DNA of 64,000 bases, from positions 558,001-622,000 of the forward strand of contig NC_088940.1 of NCBI RefSeq assembly GCF_033473495.1, in the 5' to 3' direction. This document shows, piece by piece, positions 10,519-21,774 of the stretch. The notes under the pieces were generated by a model. That model was not told the origin of the DNA, ran no database searches, and saw only the letters and a list, made by a program, of their open reading frames with translations. Origin of the DNA: Cercospora beticola (taxonomy: Eukaryota > Ascomycota > Dothideomycetes > Mycosphaerellales > Mycosphaerellaceae). Numbering within the stretch: the stretch's first letter is position 1; every line of letters begins with the position of its first letter. A program made the translations under genes and the position numbers.

Positions 10519-12733
10519 ATGCCGCCGTCGCCGCCGGCGCGGCGTAGCACACGAGGAGCACCACCCGCGGCACCAGCTTCGACGACGTCCTCATCCCTCT
10601 CATCGAACCGACAGGACCGCAATGCGCGAGGAGGGCATAATCAGAAATCCGCTACACCGCGTTCGTTGTCATCGGAAGACATCAGTGAGCCGCCGCGTCG
10701 CAGCCAGCGATCGCAAGCTGCTCACAAAGAGGAAGATGCTGGGAAGGCAGACGAGGCTATCGATGATGCCGATGAGGAAGCTGTGGACGATGAAGAGATA
10801 ACACGATGCATATGTGGTATGCAAGAATACCCGGGCCCACCACTCAGCGAAGCTTTTGCGGGCATCCCAGACGCGCAAGCTGAGGACGCCGGCGAACTCT
10901 TCATCCTCTGCGACGGCTGCACAGTGTGGCAGCATGGAGGATGCGTGGGTATCGTGGCGGAGAACCTGACGCCCGAAAAGTACTTCTGCGAACAGTGCCG
11001 GCCAAAGCAGCATGTGATTGGGACAGACTCACGAGGGTATGTTTGTTCTTTCTTTCTACCTCACAATGCCACGCCATTACATCACACCATACCCGCACTT
11101 GCCTGTCGTGAAGGCAAATCGCGCGTGGCAAGCAGCATGGACGCGCACGCAACTTCACTCCAGGTGTCCTCGCGAGCACCACGCACCAGAATGCCCCCAA
11201 CGTGCCCTGCGGCTTGTGATTTGCGTGCCTGTCGATATTTCAGAATCTAGTGATCATCCGTCGCCCAAACATTGGCACTTTTCGCGCCAGCCATGGCCCG
11301 CTACCACGACTCGGGCGTGCGCAGAGCAGCTGCTGACGTAGAGCAACACAGGCAGAAATATTCTCTCTACGTGCCGCTCCATCCTAAAGCTTCCCAGCGG
11401 AAAGGGTCAGTCAGCAAGTATGACGACAAGGCCAGAAAAGAGCGCGAGAGTGCCGCTTCCAGAGCGAGCGTCGACCCAGCTACCGGCAAGCGACGTGCAA
11501 CGATGCGAAGCAAAGAGCACGATGATGAGGAGGAGCAGCTCCGTATTGCGATTGAAGAGAGCAAACGTGAACAGGCGGGGAAGAGTGGCAATGGGCGGAG
11601 AAACGGCAAGCGTGGTCGTGACGACAGTAGTGAGGAGTGAGTGCTGCCACGGAGCAGAAGTCCAAGAGACAACAGACTGATAAGGAGTAGAAGCAAGTCA
11701 GACAACAAGCGCCAGCGACGGTCATCAGAGTCTGTGCCTTCAGCTGTCCGCGCCGCCGAGATCGAAGACGATTCCGACGACCAGACCGCCACGAGCAAGG
11801 GCAAGGTGAAAGGAGATGGCTCGCTCTCCGCGCGTACGGCGGCACTTGAGAAAAAGGAGCAGGAAAAGGAACGTGCCAGAGCCGAAGCTGCAGGCAGAAG
11901 ACAAGAACGTGCTCGCAGTCGGCGGGGCGATGGTAGGCTCATGTCTCTCCAGCCATACTTTCTGAGCTCATGCTTACTTCATAATAGACCTCGAGCAAGC
12001 GGAAGACGCCGCATCGAAGGCTGCCTCAAGTGCCAAGGCATCTCCTCCAGCGCCCTCGTCCCAGCCTCCATCCCCTCCGCCAGCCGAGAAAGCTTCCTAC
12101 AAAAAAGGTCCGGGCAAGAAGCCAGGGAAGAAGCTTGGCAATAATCAGTATACCAAAGCCAAATTCGAACAGGCAGCATCCTCGCCGCATGGCCGAAAGA
12201 GGCAGCTGAACCAAGGCAGTGGAAGCGGCGACGAGGCCTCCGAGACCTTGGCAAATGGGGATGCCAATGGCAATAAGCACAGTCCAGGTGCTCCTGAAAA
12301 CATCCCAACAACAGGCAAGGGGAAGTTTGGTCGAGGCAAGAAATCAGCGGCCAACGGCAACGGCGCGAAAGCGCATGTCGAGCCGGTGGAGCGCACCATT
12401 CCGAACATGCAAGCTACACTCGCCAATATGAGTGCTTACGTGGAAGGGCACAAGACCGAAACGGAACAAATGCACCTGGCAGCCTTGAACATGGCCGGTG
12501 GTGGTGAGGATGTTTCGCAAAGTACTGAAATAAGCTTGCTAATGTTGGGAGGCGCAGTGCAAGCGCCTTCGGGTGACGGGGAGACGCCACAGCAACTTGA
12601 ACGCACGACTAGTGGAGAAAAGAGCGCATATGAGGAGGGTCAGGACTTTTTGCGCAATGTACAGGCGTGGTATAGCAAGTATGGGCATTTGGCGGGTGTC
12701 GGTCTGAATGCTCCGGCGGCGCCTTCTTCATGA
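10519..12733 (+). CDS. PHD-finger protein, Cti6-like
   Basis: Four exons fit the phases: 10519..11036, 11352..11636, 11691..11932 and 11988..12733, giving 596 residues. Intron 2 is 54 nt with a CTGAT branch site before GAGTAG, and intron 3 is 55 nt. Intron 1 is 315 nt, long for this window, so an extra small exon is possible. A PHD finger spans about residues 93-165: RCICGMQEYPGPP, then LFILCDGCTVWQHGGCVGI and KYFCEQCRP supply the Cys4-His-Cys3 ligands. The rest is Lys/Ser/Glu-rich with a coiled, charged middle and the C-terminal YSKYGHLAGVGLNA. Yeast Cti6 is a histone reader in the Rpd3L deacetylase complex; that role is inferred from the PHD and architecture. Confidence 0.83.
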
Positions 12734-13497
12734 CATGAGATGAGCCGGTTCGAAGACTGGGCATGCATGGGCATTGTTTGAGCGTACATGCGCTGAGAGG
12801 GACTTTTTCGATTCGTGGCACGGAAGTGGAATGTTAATACTGATGTCAGCTTTTTTTGAGGCTTGAAATGAAAGTCGCCTCTACCAGGGACAATGGGACG
12901 GGCGAGGTGTGCATGGTCAGGCGTTTGCACATATGGTGGCATTGCATTGTTGTTGTTCTGGAAATGTTTAGCTACTGAGACGTGTTGATAGAGAGCGATA
13001 TGCATATGCTCTTCGATCGGGTTCTTATGGTGAAGGGTCAAGTGAGAAGTGGGAAGTGGGAATCACCTCTACTATCTCGTTTTCTGTCCCAGCATTTATG
13101 AATGCTCTCACTCTTTGCGATCACCTCATGTGAGGGAAAGGGAAGTCGACTTTGTCCGCTGCACCTGCCGAAGCTGCGTGGTCTTGGCGTTGGTGACAAC
13201 GCCCACCTTCAGACTTCAGAGTTCATCTCTGGACACTACCTCTACTATCTTCTGACTACCCTCAGTGATCTTGCAGCAATACGCCGTTGTAGGTCACCTG
13301 CCATGGACACACTGTGCGACTGGAGCGTGTGGCTCCACCGCGCGCCTGTCCGCATCCGGACAATGGCAAGACGGTCTTGCTTGCTTATTGTCCAGTTTTC
13401 ATTGTCATGAGGTCCAAGCTCACATGCGATACATTTCCCAAGCATCGCTTCAGAAGATGTCTCTTCAATTGACAACAGATACGATTGATAGCTACTC
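12734..13497. other. Intergenic region
   Basis: Between the PHD gene stop and the next start on the same strand lie 764 bases. Short frames are present on both strands but none is supportable. It should hold the PHD 3' UTR and the promoter of the next gene. Confidence 0.45.
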
Positions 13498-14975
13498 ATG
13501 GCGTGGGCTTTCTTCAGAGGTGTGTGCGATGCCGGCAGAACCGCCTGGAATGCATTCAACAGACCCAGACCGACCACAAGTACCACCAGCAAGAAATCGT
13601 CGACAAACAGAGTGTTCCGAGGCCGTGTGCAGCCGATACGCAAGGCTCCCAGTGGACTACGCACGAGACGTCCGTGCCGGGAAATTGAGGATTATACACA
13701 TCGCCTCCAGCAGCTCATTTATGGATACGATGCTTTTGAGAACTCCGAAGGTGACTTGAAGTCTATCCAGTACAGCATTGCCACATTGATGGAAATGAGA
13801 AGACGTTCGCGGGAACAGGATGAACAGCAACGCTACTCGGAGCGGCTTGGACGATTGTGCAATGCCCTCGACCTCACAGAAGATACGATCGAAGGAAACC
13901 TACAAAACATTCAGAAGACTGCCGATGATCTTGTGGACTCTTTAGAACCTGATGGGCCAGGAGATCTCCCACCTCGATTGCCCATCTCGCTGATTGACCA
14001 ATTACGACGTTACGACAATGCAATGGAAACCTATATTTCACAGCGTGATGGCACATCAGGAGTTCAGATTCCTGTTTCTAGCGATGTTGATGGCGACGAA
14101 TCGAGAGAACACGGAGAAGTTGGAGCAAATTTAACTTCAAGCAAATCTGCGTTGTCAATCAAACGACGGGTACTGCAAGCATGCCGAATGAAACTTACTG
14201 AAGAATTGCGCAAGCTATGCAAGCAGCATGCACCAACTGCACTGCAGGACGAGACTATCGTTCGGCAGCTCCGTCGCGGCGAACCAGTTTCCAGTGAGGT
14301 TGCGCGCGAACCGGACGCCGGATCCGACATGTCAAGGCCTGAAATCACAGAGGCACTTATTGCAGAATGGGAGTTTGCGCAAGCCGAACTGACAAAATGG
14401 ACGGAGTGCTACTGGTCATACATCAACATGGATACGCAGAAACAGCAAAGGGCCGAACATCTTGCGAGCGGCCTCACGATCGAGGAGACGGACATCAAGA
14501 TGAGAACGCTCACCAGCACATTTTTCTCCAGATGTCAAAGTGAGTTTCGAATTGTATCGTCTTGATGCACATGCTGATACATGCTGTAGATATTGACAAT
14601 TATTACCGCGACGTTCAAAAGAGAGCGATGTTGGCCGGGTTGGACCCAGTAGCGCCTGAAGATTCCGACAATGGTGTCTTCGCTAAACACGCAGAGGACG
14701 ATCCTGCAATCAGCATAAGCAGTTATGACAACGTCGCGGAAGCTCAGGTCGAACTCTGGCTTCATGAAAATGATCCCGGGGTGGAATTCGGAGACGTTCC
14801 GGTGCCATCGACAGCTCACGTTGACTGCGTCTCAGTACACTTTGGCGAAGGTCGCAGTGGCTACGAAATGACAGGTCCCCCAACTCGAACACGGGATTCC
14901 CGAATTCGCGCTTGGCAGCAGAAATGCGAGGAAGCAAGAATTATTGCTCAGCAAGATATGGAACGACTTCGTTGA
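13498..14975 (+). CDS. Hypothetical helical protein
   Basis: Two exons, 13498..14539 and 14590..14975, give 475 residues. The 50-nt intron runs GTGAGT to TGTAG and the junction creates an Asn codon. I recognise no family. Residues 1-60 are basic. From about 62 to 150 the sequence is strongly helical and charged (IEDYTHRLQQLIYGYDAF, then LTEDTIEGNLQNIQKTADDL), suggesting a coiled coil like those at the N-termini of some fungal NLR-like proteins, but no NTPase or repeat domain follows. A second charged helical stretch lies near 225-270 and the C-terminus ends in a helix (RAWQQKCEEARIIAQQDMER). No signal peptide or membrane segment is visible. Confidence 0.7.
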
Positions 14976-15306
14976 ACGCTTCTCGCGCGCCACAAAACTG
15001 GATTACAATTTTCAATTTCGATTTACGTGAGGTGGGCACCTACAGACATGCTATGGTCCCGGACCACGATGCTGCATCACTGTCCGGCCGTCCCGACATT
15101 TCTGTTCTGTGACAACGCAGCGTCCGCAAAGCATAATGAAGCTTCCCTGACTTCTCATGCTGTCAACTTCTCGATCACCACGCTTGCTGACCGCGTTTTG
15201 AGCGGGCACATGTCGATCAGCACTCTCTGCGCTGTTGTCTCTGCATTTCTTGCATACAATCTGGTCGTTCAATCTGACACTTGATGGGTTCGACCCGAAT
15301 ACCGTA
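14976..15306. other. Convergent intergenic region
   Basis: These 331 bases lie between two convergent genes. I see nothing beyond likely 3' UTRs. Confidence 0.45.
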
Positions 15307-16521
15307 TCACGAAGCGCGCCTGCTGGACCTGGTCGGCGACGGCAGATCGAGCTCTTCGCGCGGTCCGTCAGTGCCCTCGACCACAGCTTCTTTGACTACG
15401 GCAGCGCCTGATTCAGCTTGGATGTTGGAAGAAGCACCGCAGGCTTTCGGTGGTGCGCTGTCATCTGAAGCTGGGGAGCCTTCCGAACGCGGTGACGCAT
15501 TCGAACCAGCGTCGCTGGCAACCTGAGCGTCGGTCGCCACATTGGCATCGGGAGGACCTTCAGCGAGGGAGCCACCGAAAGCCTCCAATGAAGCACTGTC
15601 ATCCTGCCATGCTCCATACGCTGGTTCTTCAGCAGCCGTTAGCGCAGACCAAGCTTCGCTGTCGGCATTCGCACTACCCCCCATCTTGGCCATCTGTGCG
15701 GTGATCTCGGTCTTTCCTGGCACTAGGGGCTCGAGACCGCCCCATGGTGCAGGACGATTGTGCCTTGAGTATCTCATCTGGGGAAGAGCAGGGAGGGCTT
15801 GCTGCTGGCGTTTGGCTTCCAATTCAGCGGCCTTCTTTGCGTTGCTCTTCAGAAGACTCTGTACCTCCAGCTCCGCCTCTTTCACTTTGTTGCGCCAGTT
15901 CCGCTTCTCCTTCTTCTTACCGCTCTCGCTCAAACGCTACACTTCCTCATTCATCGCAGTGTTTTGGGCAGGGTTGGGAGTGAGCTGCTGTTGCCGTGGC
16001 TGGGCGGTCTTGAGTTCTGCAGAATCGTCCGAGCGGGCGGCGGACTTGCGGGCAGCAACGCGAGCGAGGAAGTCATCGACTGCGCTCCGAGTCTTCTTCT
16101 GCTCGATAGGGGTGCCAACGGCAGTGTTGGGATCGAGTTCTCCGTTCATTGGCTGGGCAGTGCTGATGTCTGGAGAGTCGAGCGGCACGGCGGTGGGCTT
16201 GCCGACCACAGAACCGGACGTGTTGTACTTCATCAAGCTCTTCTTGTCCTTCTCGAGGGGTTCGCCAACAGCATCGTCGGGAATGAACTTCAGTTTCTTT
16301 GGCGGAGCAGTGATGGTGTCTGCCGAGTCGGACGTGTCGGCGGCGCGCTTGTCGCCAGCGGCGGTGCGTGGGTTGTGGTTGGCCATGGCCGAGCGAGAGA
16401 CGTCCGGAATCTTGTCGCGGACGTGGGTGTTTGGGGCTGCTGCTGCTGCTGCTCGCGGTTAGCTGCGAGTCGACTTTGATGCCAGGCGCAAATGCGACTT
16501 ACCTTTCCTCGAGCGCCTCAT
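15307..16521 (-). CDS. Lysine-rich protein with an in-frame TAG (interrupted or recoded)
   Basis: Exon 1 is 19 nt (16503..16521, MRRSRK) and joins exon 2 at 16451 through an intron with a GTAAGT donor and a CTAAC branch site. The protein then reads DKIPDVSRSAMANHN and continues Lys/Ala/Ser-rich to residue 177, where a TAG sits at 15937..15939. The same frame stays open for another 209 codons after the TAG and continues in the same style: SGKKKEKRNWRNKVKEAELE, then an acidic Ser/Ala-rich tail ending SPTRSSRRAS. Only one stop in more than 1,100 bases implies one ancestral frame. Explanations: read-through, a recent nonsense mutation, or an 84-nt in-phase intron (GTGTAG to GTACAG, 15859..15942) that removes the stop with a weak donor. 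The acceptor of intron 1 is a NAGNAG-type CAG run. I do not recognise the family; it is probably nuclear. Confidence 0.6.
15937..15939 (-). other. In-frame TAG inside a conserved-looking frame
   Basis: Read on the minus strand the codons are GAA GTG TAG CGT TTG AGC. The TAG splits an otherwise continuous frame. The context after it (CGT) is not one of the well-known fungal read-through contexts such as UGA-CUA. Confidence 0.8.
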
Positions 16522-17120
16522 TGCGAGATGACTTAGGTCGAAGAGGTGTCGTCGTCAGGCAACGGAGGCAGCCGAAGTATCAGAGACGCAGGTGGGGCAT
16601 TAGTGAATGGCATTGTGCAAGCAGGGGGGCATTGGGAAATGGGCCAATGAGAACGCGCCAAGGAAACGCATGTGGGAGAGGTGAATACAACTTTTGAATG
16701 TGCACTGCGTCATTGCGGCACAGCCGATGCTGTGGACGACTGCGAGCTGCGCTGAGATAATCACGCCCATGTTGTATCTGACACGGTGAGAGGGACTGCT
16801 TCAATGCCAGCATCCGAGATACATCTAGCTACAATGCCTCCTTGAGATAAATCCAGAAAATTGGAAACATGGTCTGGGACACCTGGTTCTGCTCAGCGTC
16901 ATTGATCGTAAATAATTGTGTGATACATGATATTGCACTTGCTAAAAGACTTCGTCGTTGTAATAGATTGAAATATGTAATACATTCGTGCTCGTATGGC
17001 CAAAATGGAGAACGAGCGGCTGATGCACTAACAGATACAGAGAACAGAAAGAAAGAGAAAACAAGGTGAACACCATACTTATCCCTGATAGTTTCAGTCA
17101 CTATCACAACTCACTTACCT
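16522..17120. other. Intergenic region
   Basis: Here are 599 bases between two minus-strand genes. The part near 16522-16700 is the promoter and leader of the lysine-rich gene. The part from about 16830 to 17110 is AT-richer. A GTAAGTGAG motif just after the next gene's stop (about 17115) could be a donor for an intron in its 3' UTR. No gene is supportable. Confidence 0.45.
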
Positions 17121-20100
17121 TCATCCACAAACCGGCGCACCCATAGCATTGACTGGACAGCCCGATGGACTGGGAGCTGGTGCGGAAGGAGGTCGCTGCT
17201 GTGTTGGAGACTGAATTTCCTGGGTCGGCTTCGCACTTGTCGGAGCAGGAAATTTGCTGCTGCTACTGACAGCAGTCTTAGGTCCGCCGATTCCCTCACA
17301 CCGATATTCCGAAATCCCATCGGCATTGGCGACAGTGCGCAATCCGACGATTTGTCCGTTGTTGCAAGTACAGGCGACACCACCCGGAAGTATTGTGGTT
17401 GTGGAGAGCATTGACCAGGTTACTTGTTGAATTATGGTGATGTGGCAGGATGGTGTTAGGTGTTTGGGGTTGGGAGATGTTGTGGTGGGATTGGTGTTGG
17501 TTGGGGTGTGTTTCGTTGTGGTGGCTCGTGTTGTCTTGTCCAGTGTTGATTTCTGACTTGTTGATGGTTTGGTTTTGGTGCTTGCTTTTGTCGACTTGGT
17601 GCTGGGAACGCCGGTCCTTGAGGAATGCGATGAGGATGTGGTCGTACTAGACGAGGCACTTGAGACGACACGACAGGAGAGCGCAGTTGCGGAGGGCACA
17701 GAGGTAGCTGGACCATCGTCGTGAAATATCAAAGTCTGCACTGGCACTCGACTTCCTTTCTGGCTGTCATGAGGATCCCAGTATTCTTCGTAGACCAGCT
17801 GAAGGGTGTCGACCCAGATCTTGAGCCCGGCCATCTGGTAAGAGCAAATACGCTTCGCTCCAGTCTTTGGGTCTTTCTCCTCGCGCTCTTCGACTTTTGC
17901 TTTTGGATCGTATTGGACCAGAACTTTGCCACGCGCTGTCTTATCCATATGTTCTCTGGACTCTTCAGGGCCAAAAAGAGGATCATAAGGTACTATGACC
18001 GCTTCCTGGTTCATTGTCACGCGGATCAATTCCTTGAGCTGGTCGATTCTGCCTTGGTATCGCCATTTGTCACCGGGCTTCCGACCAGGAATAGGCATAT
18101 CCACGGGCATAGGAGTGATGATGTGAGGTGGAAAGATCTTGTATGTCTCCTTGTCGAATATATTTTCATTCATTGTAAGCCTCGCCAGACCGTGCTGTAC
18201 TACCCAATCAGTGGTATCTCCGCGGAAGATCTGTTGACTGATGTTAGCATGACATCCGATCATGTGACATGTGTTGTGAGCTACTTACCGCTTGTCTGAC
18301 ATCCCGTGCCCACACTGCATCATCGGCTAACAAGCCATTGGGAAATTGAGGCGTTGCTTTAGTTCCGTCCAAGAATGTTGGATCTTCGAATATGTGGGAG
18401 ATGAAGACACCCCCGGTCGACACAACAATTAGTGAGGTACAGCCGAAAAGCCCCTCTACAGCAGTACTGAAGGCCGTGGACCTGAATGGAAAGGCCTGTG
18501 AGGTCGTGGCTCCTGCAAAATGTGGTTTGCCTGGTTCTGGGTCACCCGCATATACTCTGTGTGGAAGCACATAGGAGAGGTCTTTCCCCAAACCTCTGAA
18601 TTGAGCAAGGATAAACTCATCATAGTTCTCGTAGTCTCCAGGTGTTTCCATAGCTCGTCGTACCAGATTGGAATCGCGAGGGACGAATTTGGGCGAGCTC
18701 GTGGCAATGCTGCGCGTGCATATATCGCAGCCGGTTTGAGCGCAAATGATGGGCATTGTGGACGCGGTCATGGAGGTGGTAGTTGTCGTTCCTGTAATGC
18801 TACAGCCACTGAGCACCGTGCTTGTTGTTGTGCAAGGCCATGTGGTGCCCCTAGCCGATCCAGCGACACTTGTCACGATAGGGGAGCACGTAACGTGAGC
18901 ATTGGTGGCAGTGCTCGTCTGCGAGCATAAGGGCAACGTTGTGGTGGTCCTGAACTCAGTGACGCTACATCCACTAGCAATGCTTTGAGACGTCTTGCAA
19001 AGCGTGGTTGTAGATGTACTTGCAATGACTGTTGTTGAGCAGGTGACATGTTCGTTCGTCACGGTAGCAGAGCGCGTGCATTCAGTGCTGGATGAGGTTG
19101 TTGATGTCGATTTTGTCGAAGTAGTCTTAGACGTAGAGCCTGTAGTCGAGCTCTTTGATGTGGCGGAAGTTGAGTCCTGCGACTTGGAGCTAGCCGCCGA
19201 TTTCGTTGACTGATCATCGTTGTTCCCCTTGGCCTCCTCGATCTTCAGTTTGGGAATGGCGTTCGTGACTTCAATTAGAGTGTCCAGTGTTCCTTTGAGC
19301 CCTGTCTTAATACCTTTCGAGACGCTAGTCACAGCCTTCGAAGCAGTGTCAATGGCGCAGTGCAACACACCAAAGAGTGAATGTGTGCAGCCCCCATCTT
19401 TAGTACCGCCAGTGATGTCCTTCAAGAGATTCCCAGCCATATGTTCGATAGATCTGAATCCCTCGATGATGGGCTTTGTATCGATTTCGACCCCGTTGAT
19501 CCATTCTTCGAATTGTGGCATCGTGCCTTGGAGGACTTCCACGACAGCTTCTTTCTGAGCTTGCATCTCAGTTGAATCGGGAGCGGATGACTGTGTTGGA
19601 GATGGAAACGGTGGCAATATCGGTATGAAGGGGGGCACCGTGGTAGTTATCTGGACCGAGATAGATGGCAGTCCAATGCTTTGTGTCAAGCCTGGAATAG
19701 TGAAGACAGGAGTGGCGCTAGTACCTGAAGCCGCTCCAGGAAGATGTGGCACAGTAAAGCCCTCTGCCTGCGTGCTCGAGGATATGCTTATTGTCATCAT
19801 ACTCCCTTGAGCAATGGACGTTGCGGAAGCAGAATTACTGAGAGACGTAGTCGTACTCCAGCTTGTTGACAACCCAGTATTATTGACACTGGAGCTCGAA
19901 GCTATACCAGATCCAGCAATACTCGAGACACTCGCTTGGGCAGAGTTCGATACCACGGGATCCGAAGCCGTACTTGACAATAGCTCCGTTGCTCCGCTTG
20001 TGCCTGCGATGGGTACAAGTGCTGAGGAGCCTGCGGTAGGAGTTGCTGTCGAATCAGTGACTGTATGCAAAAGACTGCTCGTTGACCCTGGGTGGCTTGC

Positions 20101-20460
20101 TGTAGGGGTGTGAAGAGAGCTTCCGGCAGACTGTTTTGTGGGTGAATGTCCCAGAGCAGAACTGGCGGAGCTGGTCTCGAGAATGCTCGTCGCTCCAAAG
20201 AGCGAAGTTGAAGTAGTTTCCAGTTGCTGCGTAGTACGTGTATTGATACTCCCAGATCGCAAACCCTCCTCAACACTGTGCATTGTCGAGATCGATATCT
20301 GGCTTAGGGTTCGAGTGAAGGAGGTCAAGTCAGACGTGGTCTGAGAAATGCTTGCAGATGTAGGAGCGAGGGGCGAAAGAGAAATTGAAGTAGTGTTGCT
20401 CCATATCTGAGCATCCACGAAGCCTGTGGCGACGTTCAGGAGGAACAGCAACAGTTTCAT
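17121..20460 (-). CDS. Large secreted Ser/Thr-rich protein with unknown C-terminal domain
   Basis: Two exons, 18289..20460 and 17121..18230, give 1,093 residues; the 58-nt intron (GTAAGT to CAACAG) is in phase 0. A signal peptide (MKLLLFLLNVATGFVDAQ) is followed by about 250 Ser/Thr-rich residues. Near 275-385 is a less repetitive helical stretch with SIEHMAGNLLKDITGG and CTHSLFGVLHC. Next are two related Cys-containing repeats, each with NxHVTCS(T/P)xV and a downstream SGCS(V/I)T. After about 630 comes a folded-looking region with CTSLIVVSTGGVFISHIFED and later a regular domain (TDWVVQHGLARLTMNE), then more Ser/Thr-rich linker and a short C-terminal Cys cluster ending CPVNAMGAPVCG. The VVS..G.F.SH..E motif recurs in uncharacterised secreted fungal proteins. 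Heavy O-glycosylation is likely; function unknown. Confidence 0.8.
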
Positions 20461-21774
20461 GGTAAATTTGAAACCCGCACTGTTGAAAGCCAGTGAGGGC
20501 GTAGTGGAACACTTGTGGTGATCAGTGTCTTGATAATGTACGTCGTCTGAGATCTTTCGTGTTGTTACCAGCAGTGTTGTGTGGACATGAGGGCGGCGTG
20601 GAGCCCCATTTTGTGCTTCCCGATGAAAGCATCTTCATCTGATACTTCCTCTGATTTTGCTGTGAGTGAATTAGTCGTCTGTATCGATGTCATATGAAGT
20701 ATTTGACTGTGAAAGGCATCGAGTCCTGGTAATGTTTTCACATGCTCGAGTCAACACCTCGTCCCAGCTCAACATATCCAAAAAGGACCAAGGCCCTTCA
20801 GACTTGTGTTTGAAGCTAGGCATGAGAACATCGTGCTGTTGTGCATAAGCCAAGGCACGACAACCACAGATTTGGTCCCAACTGAGTATGTTAATATCGG
20901 GCAGAGCTCGCGACTGCTGAAATTGATCTGCGAAGACATTCTCAAGCTTTCACTTCAGAACCTGGCATATCGAGCTGTTTCTTGTACACTATCGGCAGTG
21001 GGCAAGTACGATCAGCTACACAAGTCGAATGCCATCCCATCTTCCTATTCGCCTGACGTATTGTGGCCTTAGAGGACGTCTCTCGCAGCGTATATATCCA
21101 GGTCCAGACCGGAGGACGATTTCAGACGCCGGTGTTGCATAGCCCTGTCATCTTAGTCTGACGCGTCAAACAGACCGCCTCTGATAAGCCGCGTAGGTTA
21201 CCTGAAGCCTTAGCAGTGCAGTAGAGATGTACAAGTACATTTCCTGTCACATGCTGCGATCGTTGTGCATTGGTTGTGGTGGCACTAGATTTGCAGCACA
21301 CCCTCAGCCGGTGCAGCTTCAGGCACGAGCTCGCGCCTCCAAGTCGTCATCGAGCATCATCCGGGCGGTGCAGAAATCAACCATTTCAAGCTTGGAATGA
21401 AATTGAGATGACCAGCGGTGCAGGTGCAGATGATGCAGTGAATAGTATGCCATGCAGTTTTCCATAGACATCTGTAGAATTCGATATCACCGTATGGAGA
21501 GCGGAGGCTCTGAGGATGATCCTTGCCGAGTCTGCCGAGAAGCCCCTGCAGGCCAATGCGTTCGGTACCACGTGCACCTCTTTCCTCAGCAATAATCGTG
21601 AACTTTCCTTCCAACTTTCCTCCCAATCACTCCACGGTCCAGCATTGCATTTTCCTCTTGGTAGCACGGCTCCTCGGAGTCATCTTCTGTGCATTGCTGG
21701 CGTTCTGCACATCTCCAAGCTTGGGACTGGCTAGAGGGAGAATTCTCGGCGGAACCTGAGACCTGACCGCCACC
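20461..21774. other. Divergent intergenic region
   Basis: These 1.31 kb separate two divergent genes and should contain both promoters. Short frames occur at about 20806-21072 and 21516-21734, but none has a recognisable product or splice context. No repeat or RNA gene is evident. Confidence 0.45.

Noticed and set aside
11367..11942. 191-codon minus-strand frame
   Set aside because: Shadow of the charged region of the PHD gene, which has phased exons.
15542..16462. 306-codon plus-strand frame with hydrophobic, Ser-rich sequence
   Set aside because: It is antisense to the lysine-rich gene, which has a proper start, splice sites and protein-like composition; the frame is a shadow of low-complexity coding DNA.
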